64,000 nucleotides of DNA, from the NCBI RefSeq assembly GCF_016592435.1, contig NZ_AP014545.1, positions 186,001 to 250,000 on the forward strand. The letters are read 5' to 3'. The DNA is from Amphritea japonica ATCC BAA-1530 (GTDB lineage Bacteria > Pseudomonadota > Gammaproteobacteria > Pseudomonadales > Balneatricaceae). This document shows positions 25,405 through 33,863 of the stretch, one piece after another. Under the pieces are notes generated by a model that was given only the letters and a program-made list of their open reading frames with translations, was not told the origin of the DNA and did no database searches. A program made the position numbers and the translations under genes. Position 1 is the stretch's first letter, and each line of letters begins with the position of its first letter.

Positions 25405-26172
25405 ATGGATCTGAATAATAAAGTTGTCATTGTCACCGGCGGAGCATCTGGTCTGGGTTTAGTCACCTGCCAGCAGCTGGCTAAACAAGGCGCTAAAATC
25501 GTCGCTTTTGACTTGAATGAAGATGCTGGCCAGGCCTTGGTCGAAGAGCTCAAGGGGCAGGCGATCTTTGCTAAAGTCGATGTTACCGACGCTGCCTCTG
25601 TTGAAGCGGGTATTGCTCAGGCAGTCGAAACCTTCGGAACCATCCATGTGTGTATTAACTGTGCCGGTGTTGCTCCTGGTGGAAAAACGGTTGGCCGAAA
25701 TGGCGCTCTGCCATTGGAAAAGTTTGCGCAGGTTATCAATATCAATCTGATCGGCACCTTCAATGTGTTGCGCTTGGCTGCTGAACAGATGGCGAAAAAT
25801 GAGCCGGGTTCTGACGGTGAGCGTGGTGTCATTATCAATACGGCTTCCGTTGCCGCTTTTGATGGTCAAATGGGGCAATCTGCCTACGCTGCCAGTAAAG
25901 CTGGTGTGGTTGGCATGACGTTACCGATTGCTCGCGATCTGGCTAAGCTGGGTATTCGCATTATGACCATCGCACCGGGCATTTTTGATACTCCGATGAT
26001 GAAAGGTATGACTGACGAAGTACGTGACCCGCTTATCGAAATGGTACAGAACCCTAAACGTTTCGGTGAACCTGAAGAGTACGCTGCTCTGGCAGCTCAC
26101 ATAATCAGCAATAACTATCTTAATGGCGATGTTATTCGTCTGGATGGTGCCATCCGGATGGAGCCACGTTAA
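25405..26172 (+). CDS. SDR-family 3-hydroxyacyl-CoA dehydrogenase
   Basis: This is a 255-residue classical SDR. The NAD-binding TGGASGLGLVT is near residue 12, followed by CINCAGVAPGGK. The catalytic triad is Ser in INTASVAAFDG and Tyr/Lys in QSAYAASKAGVVGM. It ends ISNNYLNGDVIRLDGAIRMEP, typical of the HSD17B10-like 3-hydroxyacyl-CoA dehydrogenases. It oxidises 3-hydroxyacyl-CoA with NAD+. The gene is 35 nt after the acyl-CoA dehydrogenase, with a GAAGGGA ribosome site. Confidence 0.92.
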   Translation: MDLNNKVVIVTGGASGLGLVTCQQLAKQGAKIVAFDLNEDAGQALVEELKGQAIFAKVDVTDAASVEAGIAQAVETFGTIHVCINCAGVAPGGKTVGRNGALPLEKFAQVININLIGTFNVLRLAAEQMAKNEPGSDGERGVIINTASVAAFDGQMGQSAYAASKAGVVGMTLPIARDLAKLGIRIMTIAPGIFDTPMMKGMTDEVRDPLIEMVQNPKRFGEPEEYAALAAHIISNNYLNGDVIRLDGAIRMEPR

Positions 26173-26200
26173 TAATTTGGCAATTGACGATAGTGCTTAG

Positions 26201-26256
26201 CCCGGGGAGGTGCCGTTATGTCGCGTAGTGGAATGTATATCGTTCGACTCCTCGGG
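26201..26256 (+). promoter_or_regulatory. Stem that can hide a ribosome site before the acyl-CoA synthetase gene
   Basis: CCCGGGGAG (26201-26209) can pair with CTCCTCGGG (26248-26256), including one G-U. The left arm contains the GGGGAGG ribosome site of the short ORF at 26218, and the right arm lies inside that ORF. Confidence 0.4.
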
Positions 26257-26283
26257 AAGCCCTTTCTTTTACGTCGGGGCTGA
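26218..26283 (+). CDS. Possible 21-residue ORF ahead of the acyl-CoA synthetase gene
   Basis: The ATG has a strong GGGGAGG ribosome site 7 nt upstream. The frame reads MSRSGMYIVRLLGKPFLLRR and one more residue, then TGA at 26281. It lies in the 162-nt gap between the SDR and acyl-CoA synthetase genes. It has no recognised homologue and is strongly basic. It may be a leader peptide, a small protein, or chance. Confidence 0.3.
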   Translation: MSRSGMYIVRLLGKPFLLRRG

Positions 26284-26334
26284 GTGATATCTGAACAAAG
26301 ATATAACAATTAGAACTGATTATGGGAGCTTCAA

Positions 26335-27978
26335 ATGCAAAGAGTTAAATACGAAGATCTGATCAAAGAGTTTTCACCATCGATGGTTGATGACCAGTTT
26401 GTCGGCAGCCTCGAAACAGGTATTAATGTTTGCGTAGAGATCTGTGACCGCTATGCCGACACCGATAAAATAGCGCTTCGCTACGAGCGGGCCGACGGCT
26501 CACGTGGAGAGATGAGCTTCAGTGAGTTAAAAACCCGCTCGGCACAATTTGCCAATTATCTTCAGTCGCAGGGCGTTACTAAAGGCGACCGGATTGCCTG
26601 CCTGCTACCGCGCACGCCAGAATTGCTGATTACCGTGCTGGGAACACTCAGAGCCGGTGCAGTGTACCAGCCTCTCTTTACCGCGTTTGGCTCCGGTGCT
26701 ATCGAGTACCGTCTGACTCAGGCGCAAACGAAGTTGATCGTAACCAATTCAGATCAGTGGCCAAAGCTGGCGGATGTGAAGGGGCTGCCAAAAACATTGC
26801 TGGTGGCCGATGCCGGAGACCAGTATGCAGCTGAAGCTGATGCGCTGTTTGATCAGGCTCAGTCTGGTCAGGCGGATACCTTTGAACCGGTTCTGATCGG
26901 CAAAAATGATCCTTTCCTGCAGATGTTTACCTCGGGTACAACCGGAAAGTCCAAAGGCGTTACCGTACCAGCGAAGGGGTTGATCTCGTTCTGGACGTAT
27001 ATGACCTATGCCATCGAAGTCTTGCCAGAAGATCGCTACTGGAACGTCGCTGACCCAGGCTGGGCCTACGGTCTATATTATGCTGTAGTCGGGCCTCTCT
27101 TGCTGGGTTGTACTACGCATTTCAATGAGAATGGATTTACTGCGGATAATACGTTTAAGTTCCTGCAAGATTATCGTATTACTAATCTGGCTGCGGCCCC
27201 TACCGCTTATCGTCTGCTGATGGCCCATGAAGATCAGCGTGCTGATTATGAAATCAATCTCAGGGCGGCCAGTAGTGCAGGTGAACCGTTGAATCCTGAA
27301 GTAGTTACCTGGGTCAGACGTATCTTTGATTGCCCGGTAATGGATCAGTACGGACAAACCGAAACAGGTATGACGTCCGCTAACTTTAATGCCCTGGAGC
27401 ATGAAGAGCGTACGGCTTGTATGGGTTATCCGCTGCCCGGTTATCGTTTGGTGACGCTGGATTCAGAGTTGAACGAAGTGGGTGCGGGTGAGACTGGCGA
27501 ACTGGCCATCGACATCGAATCCTCGCCACAATTCTTCTTCCAGGGTTATACATGGGGTGAGAAAAACCCGTTCAAAGGAAAATATTACCTGACAGGTGAT
27601 ATCGTCATTAGTAATGGCGATGGTTCCCATTCTTACACCGGTCGTGATGACGATATTATCGCCTCTGCCGGGTACCGTATCGGACCTGCGGATGTTGAAA
27701 GTACGTTACTTGAGCATCCCGCTGTTAATGAAAGCGCGGTGGTCGGTAAACCGGATGAAAAAAGAGGCAGTATTGTCAAAGCCTATGTAGTGATTAAGTC
27801 CGAATACGAAGCAGGGCCTGCATTGGTTGAGGAGCTTCAGCAGTTTGTTCGTAAGCGTTTATCAACCCACTCGTTCCCAAGACAGATCGAGTTTGTTGAT
27901 GAGCTGCCCAAAACCCCTAGTGGCAAGCTGCAACGCTTCTTGTTGCGTAAGCGAGCGGTTGACGAAGCGACTCAGTAG
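26335..27978 (+). CDS. AMP-dependent acyl-CoA synthetase (AcsA-like)
   Basis: This is a 547-residue ANL-superfamily enzyme. The P-loop-like motif is FTSGTTGKSKGVTVP, and further motifs are AASSAGEPLNPEVV, DQYGQTETGM and YYLTGDIVISNGDG. The C-terminal lid has the catalytic Lys in LPKTPSGKLQRFLLR. It activates a short or medium carboxylic acid with CoA and ATP. The length and motifs resemble acetyl/propionyl-CoA synthetase-like proteins, so the acid is uncertain. It is the last gene of the acyl-CoA cluster; a terminator follows at 27988. Confidence 0.92.
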   Translation: MQRVKYEDLIKEFSPSMVDDQFVGSLETGINVCVEICDRYADTDKIALRYERADGSRGEMSFSELKTRSAQFANYLQSQGVTKGDRIACLLPRTPELLITVLGTLRAGAVYQPLFTAFGSGAIEYRLTQAQTKLIVTNSDQWPKLADVKGLPKTLLVADAGDQYAAEADALFDQAQSGQADTFEPVLIGKNDPFLQMFTSGTTGKSKGVTVPAKGLISFWTYMTYAIEVLPEDRYWNVADPGWAYGLYYAVVGPLLLGCTTHFNENGFTADNTFKFLQDYRITNLAAAPTAYRLLMAHEDQRADYEINLRAASSAGEPLNPEVVTWVRRIFDCPVMDQYGQTETGMTSANFNALEHEERTACMGYPLPGYRLVTLDSELNEVGAGETGELAIDIESSPQFFFQGYTWGEKNPFKGKYYLTGDIVISNGDGSHSYTGRDDDIIASAGYRIGPADVESTLLEHPAVNESAVVGKPDEKRGSIVKAYVVIKSEYEAGPALVEELQQFVRKRLSTHSFPRQIEFVDELPKTPSGKLQRFLLRKRAVDEATQ

Positions 27979-27987
27979 CCACTCCTG

Positions 27988-28025
27988 AGAGCCGACTCAT
28001 TCGCAGAGTTGGCTCTTCTTTTTCT
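27988..28025 (+). terminator. Terminator after the acyl-CoA synthetase gene
   Basis: AGAGCCGACTC (27988-27998) pairs with GAGTTGGCTCT (28006-28016) with one G-U pair, followed by a T-rich tail TCTTTTTC. It closes the acyl-CoA operon. Confidence 0.85.
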
Positions 28026-28240
28026 TGGTTGTCCAGATACGTCTGTATTGATGCTTTCCTTCGTTGTTCCAGCGATGCTTAAGCGTATACTTCCTCGCCT
28101 TTTATTACGCTCTGTATCATCAGCGTTTATATAGCTAAATTGGTTTGACGCTGAAGTGTATTCGATAGATTAAGAGAGCGGTTACGGTGTTTCTGAGAAG
28201 TATCGCCTGTGCTACTACAGACTAACTGGAGTAGCGATTA

Positions 28241-28936
28241 TTAACTTTGTTTTATCCTGAGCGGATGAATGAAGCCAAATCGGGCTCCTAATGCTGAGGT
28301 GACAAAGTAGACTGCCCAGAAGGCAAAGACAGTATCACTGAAGAAATGCCCTCCCTGGATGATTCGGGTGAAACTTAATACTACGCCTACGATACAGCCC
28401 GCCCAAAACGCTCTGGGTGACGCAAATAACCAGCCCAAAATCATAAAATAAAAACCCATCGCCGCGTGGCCACTGACAAAGGAACAGTTCCGTTTACACT
28501 CGCCGGAGTATATAAAGGCTGGGGTAAACTGTTTAGTACCGCCAAAGTTTTCGACCTGTACGGGGCGGGCACGGCCTATAGAGTTATCTTTCAATACGGT
28601 ATTAACCAGTAACCCAGGGCCGATGATCAGCGCCAGCAGGAGAAAGGTAATACTCCATTTTTTGTAGCGTTGAAGGTTAAGCTTTTTATATTTAATCAGC
28701 AGACCTGCGGCCATCAGTCCTAACAGCAGTGGGATGTGTATCACTGCAAATACCCAATAGATAAACTTGAAAAAAGGGTTATGCTTTAAAAAAAATTGCT
28801 CTGTTTGCGGGTCATAAAACAGGCCGGTTACAAATAGATCGATCTGTGGAAAACTCACAAGCAGGGCGACACAGATCAGGAATAGAAACAGGTCTCTGTA
28901 CTGTTTGAACGCTGAGAATATACTGGGTTTAGACAT
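28241..28936 (-). CDS. PAP2-family membrane phosphatase
   Basis: This is a 231-residue protein with about six membrane segments. The PAP2 catalytic signature is present: KDNSIGRARP (motif 1), FVSGHAAMGF (motif 2, Ser-Gly-His) and FTRIIQGGHFFSD (motif 3, Arg and His). The family removes phosphate from undecaprenyl pyrophosphate, phosphatidylglycerol phosphate or lipid A (LpxE). The active site faces the periplasm. The start lies 3 nt after the stop of the glycosyltransferase, so the two are co-translated and probably work on the same lipid. Confidence 0.88.
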   Translation of the reverse strand: MSKPSIFSAFKQYRDLFLFLICVALLVSFPQIDLFVTGLFYDPQTEQFFLKHNPFFKFIYWVFAVIHIPLLLGLMAAGLLIKYKKLNLQRYKKWSITFLLLALIIGPGLLVNTVLKDNSIGRARPVQVENFGGTKQFTPAFIYSGECKRNCSFVSGHAAMGFYFMILGWLFASPRAFWAGCIVGVVLSFTRIIQGGHFFSDTVFAFWAVYFVTSALGARFGFIHPLRIKQS

Positions 28937-28939
28937 GGG

Positions 28940-30436
28940 TTACTGTCCGGTTTTACTTGGAAGGCCTTTAAATCCGCTGACCTTATAGAGCTTCGCAGTG
29001 CGAATGAAGTTGCTATACAACTGTAGCTTTTGCTCGGTGAGCAAGGTGACATCATCGAAATAACGGTTCAGCTTCGCTTCGATATCTTCCTCTGTTACAA
29101 ACAGAAATTGTGTCTCTTTACTGTCTGACAAGGGGTACTTCAGCTCGTAGTGATCTTCAATATAACTATCGTCACTCAGCGCTACGCCTTTGAAATCTTG
29201 TGGGGAAATGTAATAACCGAAATAGGCCAGTAGTTTACGAGAATCACTGGCGAGTTTGTAATCGGGATACTGATCAAACCAGGGCTGAAACTGATTAACA
29301 AATTCAGGCCATCCCCGCAGACGTTTATAAGGGTCGGTGCCATGCTTCCGTTCAATACCTACAGCGTCAGTAATCGCAGCGTAATGATAGAAAGAAACCG
29401 CCAGAAGAAAGTTAGCCAGCAGGCCGATAATCAGTATCCGGTATCCTTTTATCTGGCTGAGGTAATAACCGGTGAGCAGGGAAGCGCCGATATAAGCAGG
29501 GCCTGCCCAATTGACGTTTGCCCGGGCCATTAGGGCTTGAATCGACAGCACAGCAAAGGTTGGCCAGAAAAGGCTCCATAACAGTTTTTCTGTATCGCTG
29601 CGGGGTTGGCGCTTCAGTCCGCGAATGACCATATAGATGAGCAGGACCGGACCAAAGACGAATAGCTGACCACCCCAGAACTCAATCAGCCGGGTAAAGC
29701 TCAGTGAACTGCTGGTTTGGTGGGATATTTCTGCGGTGTGCTGGAAGCTAATGAAGTCATGCTGATAGTTCCAATAGAGGTTGGGCAGCAGAAAGCTGAT
29801 TGCCAGCAGGCAGGTCATCCAAAAGCGGGGATTCAACAGTAACTGACGTCCGACAGGGCTGATAGCGCCATAAAGCAGAAACGTCACCGGTAGCAGAACA
29901 AAGGTATATTTCGATAGCAGCCCCAACCCTCCAGCCACTCCGGCCAGTAACCACCAGGCCCAGCTATTGTTAGTTTTCGCCTGGAGAAAAGCGTAGAAGC
30001 AGAGGCACCAGAAAAAGATCAGGGGCGCATCAGTAGTGATAAAGAGGCTATTGAAGCCCACCAAGGGCATTAATAGGAAGATTGCCCCAGCGGCCAGCGC
30101 TGCTTTTGCACCCGCAAGAAAGTCTGCTGTGCGATAGATTAAAATTGCAGCACTGGAATAGAGCACCGGTGCTGCCAGTTTTACTGCCCATTCAGCATTG
30201 CCAAATATAGACGTTGTTAAAGCGATTAACCAACCCACCATCGGTGGTTTGGAGTAATAGCCCCAGTCGGGTGTCTGAGCCCAGCCCAGATAGTAAGCTT
30301 CGTCGTAGAACAGGGTGATCGGGCTGTCGATGACAATCCAGCCACGATAAACAAACAGAACGGCAAGCAAAGCGAGAAACCACCTGAATGGATAGGCGGT
30401 AAACAGCTTGGAAGATTCGGATGATGCTGCAGACAT
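28940..30436 (-). CDS. GT39/ArnT-like membrane glycosyltransferase
   Basis: This is a 498-residue protein with about 10 membrane segments. The N-terminal periplasmic loop has the family motif FYDEAYYLGWAQTPDWGYYS, with the conserved Asp-Glu pair, then KPPMVGWLIAL. This is the dolichyl/undecaprenyl-phosphate-sugar dependent family (PMT, ArnT, GT39/GT83). The soluble C-terminal part of about 130 residues is less conserved. It may transfer a sugar from an undecaprenyl-phosphate carrier to lipid A or another envelope lipid or protein. It is followed by the PAP2 gene after 3 nt. Confidence 0.88.
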   Translation of the reverse strand: MSAASSESSKLFTAYPFRWFLALLAVLFVYRGWIVIDSPITLFYDEAYYLGWAQTPDWGYYSKPPMVGWLIALTTSIFGNAEWAVKLAAPVLYSSAAILIYRTADFLAGAKAALAAGAIFLLMPLVGFNSLFITTDAPLIFFWCLCFYAFLQAKTNNSWAWWLLAGVAGGLGLLSKYTFVLLPVTFLLYGAISPVGRQLLLNPRFWMTCLLAISFLLPNLYWNYQHDFISFQHTAEISHQTSSSLSFTRLIEFWGGQLFVFGPVLLIYMVIRGLKRQPRSDTEKLLWSLFWPTFAVLSIQALMARANVNWAGPAYIGASLLTGYYLSQIKGYRILIIGLLANFLLAVSFYHYAAITDAVGIERKHGTDPYKRLRGWPEFVNQFQPWFDQYPDYKLASDSRKLLAYFGYYISPQDFKGVALSDDSYIEDHYELKYPLSDSKETQFLFVTEEDIEAKLNRYFDDVTLLTEQKLQLYSNFIRTAKLYKVSGFKGLPSKTGQ

Positions 30437-30731
30437 TCTGTTTTTCCGGACTAGCAGGTTGAGCGTCCGGCAATTGGCCGGTACGTATTGGGAGCCAAGT
30501 TTAACAGACCCCCATAAGCAAGCAAATGGACGTAGTGACAGACTGTCAGGGATATAGTGGGACGGTTCAGAGCAGTCCTTTTGCCAGTAGTATTAAACGG
30601 AGCCGCTCTGAGTGTTCTATTTTCAGGTACTGTCGGATTCTACGAGCGCCGGTAGGATGAAAAATCTCCGAATGAGTTAGGTATTTAAACTCTGATTCAG
30701 GCAGTACTGTATGGTTTATTAAAACCTGGCT

Positions 30732-31460
30732 TTACTTGCTTATCCTGCACTGGCCATCACTCAGGCTGATTTTCTGGATCGCTGTTGATTCAGAAATAGG
30801 AAGCCAATCCAGTAGAATCGATGTGTCGGTGACTGAGTTATTTATTAAGCGGGTATTGGTCAGTTCATAGAGATTTTGGTTATTCTGACTGTTGATAGCC
30901 AATGCGGTAGCAGAACAGGTTATTTTCAGTTGTTCACTATTAATGCAGGCGCTAGTCAGAGAGAGGTTTAATACCAGTTGGCAGGATTCGTATCCAAGTG
31001 TGCTGAGGTTTTTACGACAGGTTTTACTGGATGACTTGATTTGAAGCTGATAGTCAGTGTTTTGTGGGCTACAAGCTGGCAGGGGGAGGTCAGTGTTATT
31101 TTCTGTGAGACCAGTGACAAGTGCCTTAGCAGGAAGGCTTAATTGGGTTTTCGCTATCGACTCTTCTTCAGGGGGAGCTAACAGCACGGGTGTTCTGGAG
31201 AGCACGTTTACGTAGTTAATTGAAATAAACCCTCTGCCATCGTCCAGATCCAACCAGTCCCGCATATCTGTTGTGGTGACAGTGAGTCGATCTCCCTGGT
31301 TCAGGACTCCAATTACCGGACTGCTGGTAGATCTTATTTCTCTGATGTTCAGGATGGTGGAACCGACTTCTACTTCGAGTCGTTCCGCCGCTGATAGTTG
31401 ATAGGGCTGAGTTGTTATCAGAAATAACATAAAGATAATAAAACTGCGTAGAAGAATCAT
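30732..31460 (-). CDS. Secreted SH3b-domain protein
   Basis: This is a 242-residue protein. The signal peptide (ILLRSFIIFMLFLITTQP) is cut near LSAA-ER. A bacterial SH3 domain follows (about 28-90: ILNIREIRSTSSPVIGVLNQ then GDRLTVT and WLDLDDGRGFI). A Ser/Thr-rich linker leads to a C-terminal half with five or six Cys residues but no recognised fold. SH3b domains often bind peptidoglycan or peptides in the envelope. It stands alone between the GT39/PAP2 pair and the divergent EAL-HDOD gene. Confidence 0.75.
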   Translation of the reverse strand: MILLRSFIIFMLFLITTQPYQLSAAERLEVEVGSTILNIREIRSTSSPVIGVLNQGDRLTVTTTDMRDWLDLDDGRGFISINYVNVLSRTPVLLAPPEEESIAKTQLSLPAKALVTGLTENNTDLPLPACSPQNTDYQLQIKSSSKTCRKNLSTLGYESCQLVLNLSLTSACINSEQLKITCSATALAINSQNNQNLYELTNTRLINNSVTDTSILLDWLPISESTAIQKISLSDGQCRISK

Positions 31461-31719
31461 AGATTATCTAAGTGTATTAAAAATTAAGTTTAACTTTTCA
31501 AAGTCTGTTGAAATAGCCCGCTTTCGGTCCTTTGAAGGGGGTATCAGGGTATGGTGGATTGATGGTACGGTCAATATGTAACAGTCTAAACTGAGACCTG
31601 AGTCTATATAACTGTCTTTTTTAGTGTAAAGACAGAGCAGATAGTTTTTTTTGCGGTTCGTTCTTATAGGGGGGTAGGTTGAGTTATACTGACGTAAGTA
31701 TCTGATTAGGGGACAAGTA

Positions 31720-32955
31720 GTGAGCAAGGTGCTTGATGAAGAGCAGTTGAAAGATGGCTCAGTATTATTAGCCAGACAGCCGGTGTTTAATAAAAATCAG
31801 GATGTAGAAGCATACAGCCTGCTATATCGGTCTGATGATGGGACTTTGCCCGAGGAATTTTCCGATGAGCAGGCCACTGCGTCGGTGATTCTTAACAACT
31901 ACGCGGTAGCCTCTTCTGATGGCAAAACCAAGCATCTGCCGCTCTATGTCAAATTGACTCAGAGCATGCTGCTATCGGATATGTTGCCAAACCTTCCTCA
32001 AAATAATGTGATTTTTGAACTGCTAAGGGAAGATGGCATTTCAAAGGAGCTGTTGGCGATTCTGCGGGAACGTAAACAACAAGGCTACCGGTTTGCACTG
32101 ACGCACTATACTGGCGATAAAGCCCAAACAGCATTGCTGGATCTGATGCATGTGGCCAAAATTGATATTCAACGCCATAGTGATGCAGAACTTAAACAGT
32201 TGGTTAATTTTTGTAAACCGTATCACCTTGATCTGTTGGCGGATAAAGTTGAAAGTCAGGATGATTTTCGTCGGGCAATGGGCTTAGGTTTTAATCTTTT
32301 TCAGGGTTTTTTCCTTTGTCGTCCAGTCTCTGTCAAAGGTAAGAGCTTTACCAGCTCTAAAGTTTTGCTGTTAGAGCTGTTGGCTGAACTTGAGAACCCT
32401 GTATCAACGGCAGATTCTGTTGAACAGATTGTGATCAATGATCCGGTGATGGCCTATAAAATTCTGCGGTTGGTGAATTCGGCTGCTTTCCGTACCCCAA
32501 AGCAGATAGAGTCAATTTCCCATGCAATATCACTGATCGGTATGGATCAGGTGAAGAAATGGGCGACCCTGTTTCTGTTGAGTGGTCAGTCCGGGAAACC
32601 GGTTGAACTGACTCGTATAATGCTGATTCGTGGTCGGATGTGTGAATTGTTAGCAGAGATGCTGAGTTATTCACAGCCGATTAACTTCTTCATGGTGGGC
32701 CTGCTCTCTCAACTGGATGCGATGATGGATATGGAGATGCAGGCGCTGATGGATGAAATCCCTTTGAACGATTCCATTAAGCAAGCGATTCTCTCCCGTG
32801 ATAATCAGATGGGTGAAATCCTGACAGAAGTTCAGCACTACGAGCGTGCCGAATGGGATGATTTGAGCGGTATGCTCGATCGTCCTTTTTATGAGGTCGC
32901 TTATCGTCATAGTTTGCAGTGGGCTGATCAGGTGCTTGCTTCGCTTCAGGGCTAA
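31720..32955 (+). CDS. EAL-HDOD signalling protein (YuxH-like)
   Basis: This is a 411-residue protein that starts at GTG behind AGGGGA. The N-terminal EAL-like half has DVEAYSLLYRSDD in place of the EAL motif and lacks most catalytic residues, but it ends in the family strand NLFQGFFLCRPV. The C-terminal HDOD domain (about 215-400) has VNDPVMAYKILRLVNS-like sequence and SHAISLIGMDQVKKW. HDOD proteins of this type (for example CdgJ in Vibrio) act in motility and c-di-GMP pathways without hydrolysing c-di-GMP. A terminator follows at 32971. Confidence 0.88.
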   Translation: MSKVLDEEQLKDGSVLLARQPVFNKNQDVEAYSLLYRSDDGTLPEEFSDEQATASVILNNYAVASSDGKTKHLPLYVKLTQSMLLSDMLPNLPQNNVIFELLREDGISKELLAILRERKQQGYRFALTHYTGDKAQTALLDLMHVAKIDIQRHSDAELKQLVNFCKPYHLDLLADKVESQDDFRRAMGLGFNLFQGFFLCRPVSVKGKSFTSSKVLLLELLAELENPVSTADSVEQIVINDPVMAYKILRLVNSAAFRTPKQIESISHAISLIGMDQVKKWATLFLLSGQSGKPVELTRIMLIRGRMCELLAEMLSYSQPINFFMVGLLSQLDAMMDMEMQALMDEIPLNDSIKQAILSRDNQMGEILTEVQHYERAEWDDLSGMLDRPFYEVAYRHSLQWADQVLASLQG

Positions 32956-32970
32956 GCTCTTCACATTGAA

Positions 32971-32998
32971 AAAACACACCGCATCAGTGGTGTGTTTT
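32971..32998. terminator. Terminator after the EAL-HDOD gene
   Basis: AAAACACACC (32971-32980) pairs with GGTGTGTTTT (32989-32998) around an 8-nt loop, with T residues on the plus-strand side. Confidence 0.8.
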
Positions 32999-33058
32999 GC
33001 GTTTACTGCTTCGTAAATCATATAAATTCTTAATCGAAACTCAGCCTCAGGAGCAAAG

Positions 33059-33808
33059 ATGAACTGGTTACCTGAACTTGTTGGTCTGGATACAGCTCTG
33101 CTGCTTATTATCACCAGTACTCTTACATCAATGCTGACTGCGGCCATGGGTATTGGCGGGGGCGTGTTGCTGTTAGCGGTCATGGCCACGGTCGTGCCTG
33201 CTGCTGCGTTGATTCCTGTGCATGGTTTGGTTCAGCTCGGTTCGAATGGAAACCGGGCGCTACTGACGCGAGAGTACATTGACTGGTCGTTGGTACGGTT
33301 GTTTACGCTGGGAGCTGTCGTTGGAGCGCTGATTGCTTTTTTTGTGGTAGTGCAGTTACCGGTTGAAGTGATTCAGCTTTGTGTTGCCGGGTTTATTCTG
33401 TTTCTGGTCTGGGGTCCTAAATTAAGTAAGCAGGAGGTACCCGCTGCAGGATTATTTCTGGCAGGAGGAGGTACTACGCTGATCAGTATGTTTGTTGGGG
33501 CTACCGGGCCTTTAGTGGCCGCTTTTGTTCACCGTCTTGGTTATGAAAAATATCGTACAGTCGCCACCTTTGCTGCTTGTATGACGATCCAGCATCTGTT
33601 GAAGATGTTTGTGTTTGGCGTCATTGGTTTTGCTTTTACCGAATGGCTTCCGTTGATGCTACTGATGATTGCAGGGGGCTTTCTTGGTACCTGGATAGGG
33701 TTGCACCTCTTGAAGAAGATACCCGCAGAGCGATTCCAAATAATTTTTAAGCTGCTGGTGACAGCATTGGCATTCAGGCTGATTTGGCAGGTATTCAGCA
33801 CATATTGA
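33059..33808 (+). CDS. TSUP-family membrane permease (TauE/SafE)
   Basis: This is a 249-residue protein with about eight hydrophobic segments in two repeats, each starting with a Gly-rich stretch: MLTAAMGIGGGVLLLAVMAT and LISMFVGATGPLVAAFVH. The TSUP family exports sulphite, sulphonates or other anions; the substrate here is unknown. The ribosome site AGGAGCAA precedes the ATG. A bidirectional terminator separates it from ilvD. Confidence 0.87.
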   Translation: MNWLPELVGLDTALLLIITSTLTSMLTAAMGIGGGVLLLAVMATVVPAAALIPVHGLVQLGSNGNRALLTREYIDWSLVRLFTLGAVVGALIAFFVVVQLPVEVIQLCVAGFILFLVWGPKLSKQEVPAAGLFLAGGGTTLISMFVGATGPLVAAFVHRLGYEKYRTVATFAACMTIQHLLKMFVFGVIGFAFTEWLPLMLLMIAGGFLGTWIGLHLLKKIPAERFQIIFKLLVTALAFRLIWQVFSTY

Positions 33809-33823
33809 AAGTTTAACGCCAAA

Positions 33824-33849
33824 AAAAAGCAGCCATCAGGCTGCTTTTT
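33824..33849. terminator. Bidirectional terminator between the TSUP gene and ilvD
   Basis: AAAAAGCAGCC (33824-33834) and GGCTGCTTTTT (33839-33849) form an 11-bp stem with an ATCA loop and A and T runs on the two sides. It serves the two convergent genes. Confidence 0.92.
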
Positions 33850-33863
33850 CGTTTAGTGGGTGA

